9,527 nucleotides of DNA from Palsa-872 sp036495195. GTDB taxonomy: Bacteria; Chloroflexota; Dormibacteria; Dormibacterales; Dormibacteraceae. Shown here one piece after another: positions 5,342 through 9,527 of the stretch; position 1 is the stretch's first letter; each line of letters starts with the position of its first letter. A program made the position numbers and the translations under genes. The notes below the pieces were generated by a model that saw only the letters and a program-made list of their open reading frames with translations, was not told where the DNA came from and made no database searches. The stretch lies in contig DASXNH010000035.1 in the NCBI GenBank assembly GCA_036495195.1, forward strand, positions 1 to 9,527, written 5' to 3'.

Positions 5342-7691
5342 GGTCCAACTCTCTTGGTGGTGGCTCAACCTTGATGCAGTCGGGATAGGGGATGGAGGGG
5401 AAGCGAACCGGTCCGAAACGGGGCGGCTCTCCTTTCTCTTTGCGCCGGAGGGCCTCGATTATCTTTTCGGGCGTCAGCGGGACCTCGTCGATCCAGACGC
5501 CCAGCGCGTCGAAGACCGCCGAGCTCACCGCAGGAATGACCGGGAGAAGCGGGCCCTGTCCCGCCTCCTTCGCGCCGTAGGGGCCCTCGGGATCGTCGGT
5601 TTCGACGATGAACGTCTCGACCTCCGGCATGTCCATGATCGTGGGCGACTTGTACTCGAGCATGGAGGGCCACTTGTGGAGGCCCTTGCGGAATGCCTGC
5701 TCCTCCATGAGCGCCTCGCCGAGCCCCATGTAGATGCTGCCCTCGATCTGGCCCTCGACCAGCAACGGGTTGATAGCGCGGCCGACGTCGTGCGCGATCC
5801 ACACCTTGTTGACGTGCACGATGCCTGTGCGCGCGTCTGCGTCGAGATCGACGACGCACGCGGAATAGCTGTACGCCGGGCTTGGTCCGACGCCTGAGCC
5901 CTTGTAAGGGCCGGCGATCTTCGGCGGCTTGTAGCTGCCCGCGCTGGTCAGAGTTCCGAACCGGGCCTCGCCGAGGATGCTTGCCTCTTCGAAGGTGAGG
6001 TCGCCGATGCGGCCGGCCCCGACTGTCACCTCGGCCGCGGCGCGGCCCGTCTTCGCGGCGACGGCTTCCACCAGCATGTCGCGCATCTTCCGAGCCGCCT
6101 GCAGCGCCGCGTTGCCGGCCATGAACGTCACCCGCGACGAGTAGGAGCCCAGGTCGATAGGCGTCGTATCGGTATCGGCGGTGACCAGACGAATGTCGCG
6201 CGGTTGCAGGCCGAGCTCCTCCGCGACGACCGCGGCGAGGACGGAATCAGAGCCCTGGCCAATGTCCATCGCGCCGCAGTAGGCGGTCACCCCGCCGCGG
6301 TCGACCTTGATCTGCACCTCCGAGTGGGGCATGTCATTCCAGTAGATCGCCGTGCCCGCTCCCGACAGGTAGCTCGAGATTGCGAAACCCAGGCCGCGGC
6401 CGGGTCGCTTCTCGCGGCTTCGATATCCCGACGCCGTCATCACCCTGTCGGTGCATTCGTCAAGGCCGCAGGACGTCACGCGCAGCCAGTTGACGGTGCG
6501 AGTCATGGGTTTGACGAAGTTGCGCTGCTTCAGGTCGACCGGATCCATGCCGAGGTCGAGCGCGATCTTCTCCAGATGTAGTTCCAGCGCGAACCGAGGC
6601 TGTGGCGTGCCGTGGCCTCGCTTGGGGCCGCATGGCGGCTTGTTGGTGAAGACGCGGCAGCCTTCGAAGCGATAGGCGGGAATGTCATAGGTGACCGTCT
6701 GGAGGGCGCCGGTATAGAAGGTAGAGGCGACGCCGTACGAGCCATAGGCGCCGCCGTCGAGCGCGGTCTTGAAATGCATTGCCGTGATGCGTCCGTCCTT
6801 CGTGACGCCGCCTCTCACCCACATGAGCACCGGGTGGCGTCCCCGATGCGCATAGAAGACCTCTTCGCGGGTGAGGGTGCATTTGACAGGCCGGCCGGTG
6901 AGCATCGCCAGCTTGGAGACGATGATCTCGTGCGCGAAGGGATCGGTCTTGCCGCCGAATCCGCCGCCGTGCGCCGCGCCGATGACGCGGATCCTGTTCA
7001 TCGGGAGCTCGAGCACCTTGGCCAGGGCTCGATGCACGTAATGAACGACCTGCGTCGAGGACCACAGCGTGACCCGCCCGTCCACGAAGGTGGCGATCGC
7101 GCTGTGCTGCTCCATGGGCAGGTGGGTATTGCCCTGGAAGAAGAAAACGTCCTCGCGGATGTGGTCCGCTTTCTCAAAGCCTGCGTCCACGTCGCCGAAC
7201 TCCAGGGCGACCAGCTTGTGGATGTTGTTGGGGCCGCCGTAGTCCTGGATGCGCTCGTCCTTGGCTTCCGCGAGGGCCTCGTCGATGGACATCACGGGCT
7301 CGAGGACCTCGTACTCGACTGCGACGGCGTCGCAGGCGGCGGCTGCGATCTCTTCGTCGACGGCGGCCACTGCCGCGATGGGGTCGCCCACGTAGCGCAC
7401 CTTCTCGTGCTCCAGGGCGCGCTCGTCCTGGGTGACGGGCAGGATGCCGAACTTGATGGGGAGGTCGGCGCCCGTTATCACCGCCCGCACGCCCGGCATG
7501 CGGCGCGCAGCCGAGGTGTCGATCGAGAGGATCCGCGCGTGGGGGTGAGGGCTGCGCAGGATGCGGCAATGAAGGGTGCGGGCGGGGAGCATGTCGTCCG
7601 CGTAGACGGCGCTGCCGGTGACCTTGGAAACGGCGTCGGGTTTGGGGAAGGGCTTGCCGATCACTGCGTACTCGTTCCTTGGGGAGGTCAC
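5319..7691 (-). CDS. hcrA: 4-hydroxybenzoyl-CoA reductase-type large molybdopterin subunit
   Basis: A 790-aa catalytic subunit of the xanthine oxidase family. Residues about 17-130 are the a/b hammerhead domain (KVTGSAVYADDM at 23-34); then the molybdopterin-binding part with HGGGFGGK (241-248), CGPKRGHGT (354-362), DIGQGSDS (476-483) and the C-terminal GAKEAGQGP with the base E709. The RGHGT motif rather than the AYRCSFR or AYRGAGR loop separates it from CO dehydrogenase large chains and fits 4-hydroxybenzoyl-CoA reductases, which remove the phenolic hydroxyl of 4-hydroxybenzoyl-CoA to give benzoyl-CoA with ferredoxin as donor. The start is the GTG at 7691, in a GTGA overlap with the small subunit stop; the frame is open further upstream, but that part is an alternate frame of the small subunit gene. 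No cofactor maturation gene (XdhC/CoxI, MocA type) is present in the window. Confidence 0.9.
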   Translation of the reverse strand: MTSPRNEYAVIGKPFPKPDAVSKVTGSAVYADDMLPARTLHCRILRSPHPHARILSIDTSAARRMPGVRAVITGADLPIKFGILPVTQDERALEHEKVRYVGDPIAAVAAVDEEIAAAACDAVAVEYEVLEPVMSIDEALAEAKDERIQDYGGPNNIHKLVALEFGDVDAGFEKADHIREDVFFFQGNTHLPMEQHSAIATFVDGRVTLWSSTQVVHYVHRALAKVLELPMNRIRVIGAAHGGGFGGKTDPFAHEIIVSKLAMLTGRPVKCTLTREEVFYAHRGRHPVLMWVRGGVTKDGRITAMHFKTALDGGAYGSYGVASTFYTGALQTVTYDIPAYRFEGCRVFTNKPPCGPKRGHGTPQPRFALELHLEKIALDLGMDPVDLKQRNFVKPMTRTVNWLRVTSCGLDECTDRVMTASGYRSREKRPGRGLGFAISSYLSGAGTAIYWNDMPHSEVQIKVDRGGVTAYCGAMDIGQGSDSVLAAVVAEELGLQPRDIRLVTADTDTTPIDLGSYSSRVTFMAGNAALQAARKMRDMLVEAVAAKTGRAAAEVTVGAGRIGDLTFEEASILGEARFGTLTSAGSYKPPKIAGPYKGSGVGPSPAYSYSACVVDLDADARTGIVHVNKVWIAHDVGRAINPLLVEGQIEGSIYMGLGEALMEEQAFRKGLHKWPSMLEYKSPTIMDMPEVETFIVETDDPEGPYGAKEAGQGPLLPVIPAVSSAVFDALGVWIDEVPLTPEKIIEALRRKEKGEPPRFGPVRFPSIPYPDCIKVEPPPRELDHASAASI

Positions 7692-8230
7692 GCCGGTTCC
7701 GCCGCCCCTCCGGCCCTGTGGGCCACCTCCCCGGCGAGCGGGGAGGATCGCCTTATCTGATCTGCCGCCAGCTCGACTGCGTCCAGGATTTTGGAGTAGC
7801 CGGTGCAGCGGCACAGGTTGCCGGCCAGCGCTTCTCGGATCTCGTCTCTCGACGGGGTGCCGTTTGATTCGAGCAGAGACTTTGCGACCAGCAGGATGCC
7901 CGGCGAGCAGTAGCCGCACTGCGCTGCGCCCACTTCGGCGAATGCGTGTTGCAGCGGATGCAGCACTGATCCTTTCGCCATCCCCTCGATCGTTGTGATC
8001 GCCCTGCCCTCGACTTGCAGCGGCACCAGCAGGCAGCTCAGCTCCGGCTTGCCGTCGATCAACACTGTGCAGGTGCCGCACTCGCCCAGCTCGCATCCGT
8101 GCTTGGTGCCTGTGAGCTGCATGTCTTCGCGCACCACCTCGAGCAGCGTCTTGTGCACCGGAAGGAAGAGCTCTGTGCGCTCGCCGTTGACTTCGAGGGC
8201 CACGAGCTGGCGATCGACGTCGCGATCCAT
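7688..8230 (-). CDS. hcrC: 4-hydroxybenzoyl-CoA reductase-type small subunit, two [2Fe-2S] clusters
   Basis: A 180-aa iron-sulfur subunit. The N-terminal plant-ferredoxin-like domain has C46, C51, C54 and C66 (GCELGECGTC at 45-54); the C-terminal helical domain has C105 and C108 (QCGYC) and C140 and C142 (NLCRCTGY). These two [2Fe-2S] centres carry electrons between the molybdenum site and the flavin subunit. The ATG at 8230 follows a GAGGAG Shine-Dalgarno that overlaps the stop of the HAD gene; the gap is 8 bp. The family usually ends near residue 160; residues 162-176 here are encoded by a palindromic repeat and form an extra tail with no visible function. The TGA overlaps the GTG of the large subunit. 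Confidence 0.92.
   Translation of the reverse strand: MDRDVDRQLVALEVNGERTELFLPVHKTLLEVVREDMQLTGTKHGCELGECGTCTVLIDGKPELSCLLVPLQVEGRAITTIEGMAKGSVLHPLQHAFAEVGAAQCGYCSPGILLVAKSLLESNGTPSRDEIREALAGNLCRCTGYSKILDAVELAADQIRRSSPLAGEVAHRAGGAAEPA
7705..7746 (+). repeat. Palindromic-repeat family, copy A (42 bp), inside the end of the small subunit gene
   Basis: It runs from CCCCTCCGGC to AGCGGGGAGG and contains a hairpin CCTCCCC (7726-7732) / GGGGAGG (7740-7746) and a second GGCCC/GGGCC pairing (7712-7716 with 7720-7724). Aligned without gaps to the minus-strand copy at 8989-9030, I count 33 identities in 42 positions. The encoded peptide supplies the extra C-terminal tail of the small reductase subunit. 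It resembles REP/BIME-type or Rickettsia-palindromic-element-type dispersed repeats in style. Confidence 0.7.
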
Positions 8231-8238
8231 CTCGCTCC

Positions 8239-8988
8239 TCACGATGCCCCGAGCATAGCTTTCAGGGCATCCGCGCAGGCCCATAGGTCGGGCGCGACAG
8301 CATGGGCGCGGCTGGAGACGGGGACCGGGTCGTCGGGGTGCACGAGGATTGCGCGCATTCCCAGCGCGAGAGCCGGTTCGATGTCGTTCGACTCCTTGTT
8401 TCCGATCACGACGCAGCGTTCGGGCGGCGCACCACCCGCCCGCATGCCCATCTCGAAGACCGCGGGGTGAGGCTTGAGGTGACCGGCGTCGACGGATGTG
8501 ACGATCGCGTCCACGTGGTCCGCCATGCCGAGGAGGCGGAAGTCCTCCCAGTAGCTCTCGGCGTCTCGCCAGTAGGTGTTGCTGGCGATGACGTTGCGCA
8601 ACCCGAGGGCGTGGAGCTCCGTCAGCAGCTCGACGGCGCCGGGCAATGGCTTGAGGCGGTCGGCTACCGGAAGCGCCATCGCCCGACGAATCCGGCCGAC
8701 CGTCTGCGGGTCGGAAGGCAGGCCCTGGCGCGAAAGGGAGGTGGCGACCAGGACCTCGGCCGGCGGAACTTTCACCGTGTGCTCGGTGTTGACACTCCGC
8801 GCCTCGTCCCCGATGCGGCTGCTGGTGATGAGGTCGTTGACGAGCGCGGCGACCGCCTCCGGGCTCCACTCCGGCATGGCCTTCGCCACCCTGCTGTGGC
8901 GCCCTCTCCCGTCGGTCTCGCGCAGCGGCCAGGAGTTCGGCCACAACGTGCCGCCAACGTCGATAAGAGCGACCTGAAGCGTGCTCAT
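8239..8988 (-). CDS. HAD-superfamily hydrolase-like protein with altered acidic motifs
   Basis: A 249-aa protein with the HAD core. Motif I is LIDVGGTLW (8-16) with nucleophile D10; motif II is ASNT (135-138); motif III is K172 in HLKPHP; motif IV is VIGNKESND (194-202). A helical cap lies between residues about 20 and 110. Two acidic positions typical of phosphatases differ: the D+2 acid/base residue of motif I is G12, and the first Asp of motif IV is N197, with D202 retained. That makes an ordinary phosphomonoesterase less certain. The ATG at 8988 fits the family N-terminus; a palindromic repeat abuts it, and an in-frame TTG at 9024 lies within that repeat. It is the first gene of the apparent reductase operon, 8 bp before the small subunit; its role there is unknown. 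Confidence 0.85.
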   Translation of the reverse strand: MSTLQVALIDVGGTLWPNSWPLRETDGRGRHSRVAKAMPEWSPEAVAALVNDLITSSRIGDEARSVNTEHTVKVPPAEVLVATSLSRQGLPSDPQTVGRIRRAMALPVADRLKPLPGAVELLTELHALGLRNVIASNTYWRDAESYWEDFRLLGMADHVDAIVTSVDAGHLKPHPAVFEMGMRAGGAPPERCVVIGNKESNDIEPALALGMRAILVHPDDPVPVSSRAHAVAPDLWACADALKAMLGAS

Positions 8989-9030
8989 CCTCCCCGCTTG
9001 CCGGGAGGGTGGCCCGAAGGGCAAAAGGGC
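8989..9030 (-). repeat. Palindromic-repeat family, copy B (42 bp), abutting the HAD start codon
   Basis: On the minus strand this copy ends AGCGGGGAGG directly against the HAD ATG and matches copy A at 33 of 42 positions without gaps. It contains CCTCCC (8989-8994) / GGGAGG (9003-9008) and GGCCC/GGGC pairings. The SD-like GGGGAGG is part of the hairpin stem and has no spacing to the ATG, so it would be a poor ribosome-binding site and could be hidden in the fold. Confidence 0.7.
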
Positions 9031-9036
9031 GCGTGG

Positions 9037-9042
9037 ATTATG
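9037..9042 (-). promoter_or_regulatory. Possible -10 box for the HAD-reductase operon
   Basis: CATAAT on the minus strand (5 of 6 to TATAAT) lies 48 bases before the HAD ATG, in the 86-bp divergent region shared with aroC. Transcription from here would place repeat copy B in the leader. No good -35 is visible at the expected distance. Confidence 0.3.
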
Positions 9043-9061
9043 GCAACCACTGTCCAGTCCC

Positions 9062-9067
9062 TATCAT
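9062..9067 (+). promoter_or_regulatory. Probable -10 box of aroC (leaderless)
   Basis: TATCAT (5 of 6 to TATAAT) ends seven bases before the aroC ATG, so transcription would begin at the start codon. No Shine-Dalgarno sequence is present in the gap. Confidence 0.4.
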
Positions 9068-9074
9068 CGCCTCA

Positions 9075-9527
9075 ATGCTGCGGTACTTGACGGCGGGGGA
9101 ATCGCATGGTCCCCAGCTCACTGTCATCATCGAAGGCCTGCCCTCCGGATTGGAGATCTCGGAGGACGACCTGCGCCGCGACCTGGCGCGCCGCCAGGGC
9201 GGCCACGGGCGAGGCGGCCGCCAGAAGATCGAGACCGACTTCGCTCGCATCGTGAGCGGCGTGCGCGGTGGTTTCACCATTGGCAGCCCGGTGACGCTCG
9301 TGCTCGAGAACAAGGACCACGTGAACTGGACCGCGGAGATGACCGCCGCCAAAGAGGGCTATGCACCGAAGCCGGTGACCAAGCTTCGCCCAGGCCACGC
9401 GGACCTGGCCGGCGCACTGAAATACGGCCATACGGACATCCGCAATGTCCTGGAGCGCTCGTCGGCTCGCGAGACCGCGACGCGCGTCGCGGCGGGTGGG
9501 GTGGCCCGCAAGCTGCTGGCGCATTTC
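9075..9527 (+). CDS. aroC: Chorismate synthase, N-terminal 151 codons
   Basis: The frame begins at ATG 9075 and runs off the right edge. It shows the chorismate synthase signature AGESHGPQLTVIIEGLPSGL (7-26) with the catalytic H11, RRQGGHGRGGRQKIETD (39-55) lining the FMN/EPSP site, and LERSSARETATRVA (about 126-139), the second family signature. The enzyme converts 5-enolpyruvylshikimate 3-phosphate to chorismate using reduced FMN; a full protein is about 360-400 residues. It is divergent from the HAD-reductase operon with 86 bp between starts. The rest of a shikimate cluster may follow beyond the edge but cannot be seen. Confidence 0.97.
   Translation, partial: MLRYLTAGESHGPQLTVIIEGLPSGLEISEDDLRRDLARRQGGHGRGGRQKIETDFARIVSGVRGGFTIGSPVTLVLENKDHVNWTAEMTAAKEGYAPKPVTKLRPGHADLAGALKYGHTDIRNVLERSSARETATRVAAGGVARKLLAHF

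Noticed and set aside
5342..5368. Longer medium subunit starting at TTG 5368
   Set aside because: TTG is a weaker start, the added residues do not fit the family, and the ATG at 5341 has a well-spaced GAGAG.
5319..7691. Aerobic CO dehydrogenase large subunit (CoxL)
   Set aside because: The active-site loops AYRCSFR (form I) and AYRGAGR (form II) are absent; the equivalent stretch reads CGPKRGHGT, and the partner flavoprotein has the [4Fe-4S] insertion.
6612..7760. Long plus-strand open frame opposite the large and small reductase subunit genes
   Set aside because: It is antisense to two well-supported genes, has low-complexity GC-rich composition and no recognisable motif; such mirror frames are expected in high-GC DNA.
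1..9527. CRISPR array, tRNA or rRNA genes, insertion sequence or integrase
   Set aside because: I saw no regularly spaced repeats, no tRNA-like cloverleaf, and no transposase or integrase frame on either strand.

Overview
The window is 9.5 kb of GC-rich bacterial chromosome, densely packed and carrying ten protein genes, two of them cut by the window edges. Many starts are GTG, several first-in-operon genes have a -10-like hexamer almost touching the start codon (suggesting leaderless mRNAs), and there is a Flp-type pilin. Together with the gene content this suggests an uncultivated soil or sediment lineage near Chloroflexota, Dormibacterota or high-GC Actinomycetota. That placement is an inference from style, not from a phylogeny.

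Layout, left to right. (1) 1-783, minus: the N-terminal two thirds of a flavoprotein aromatic monooxygenase, with a 216-bp leader containing a strong 42-bp imperfect inverted repeat. (2) 1000-3439, minus: a translationally coupled three-gene unit with two GTGA stop/start overlaps: a TetR regulator, a 129-aa protein resembling a non-catalytic prenyltransferase small subunit, and a 483-aa protein fusing a YjbQ domain to a complete long-chain polyprenyl diphosphate synthase. (3) 3507-4148, plus: a KDPG/KHG aldolase-family protein, divergent from tetR, in which the Schiff-base lysine position is glutamine. (4) 4159-8988, minus: an apparent operon of a HAD-family protein, the small (2x[2Fe-2S]), large (molybdopterin) and medium (FAD plus [4Fe-4S]) subunits of a 4-hydroxybenzoyl-CoA reductase-type molybdenum enzyme, and a 56-aa Flp pilin. 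(5) 9075-9527, plus: the beginning of chorismate synthase (aroC).

How they may work together: the molybdenum enzyme and flavin monooxygenase both point to aromatic-compound metabolism. The medium subunit has four cysteines in the insertion that carries the additional [4Fe-4S] cluster in true 4-hydroxybenzoyl-CoA reductases, so reductive dehydroxylation of an aromatic CoA thioester is the best guess. The tetR unit probably makes the polyprenyl tail for a quinone or lipid carrier, possibly as a heterodimer.

The most unusual points are the YjbQ-prenyl synthase fusion with its adjacent small subunit, and a family of GC-rich palindromic repeats (three copies). One copy forms the C-terminal tail of the small reductase subunit, one coincides with the linker of the fusion protein in the same reading frame, and one abuts the HAD start codon.
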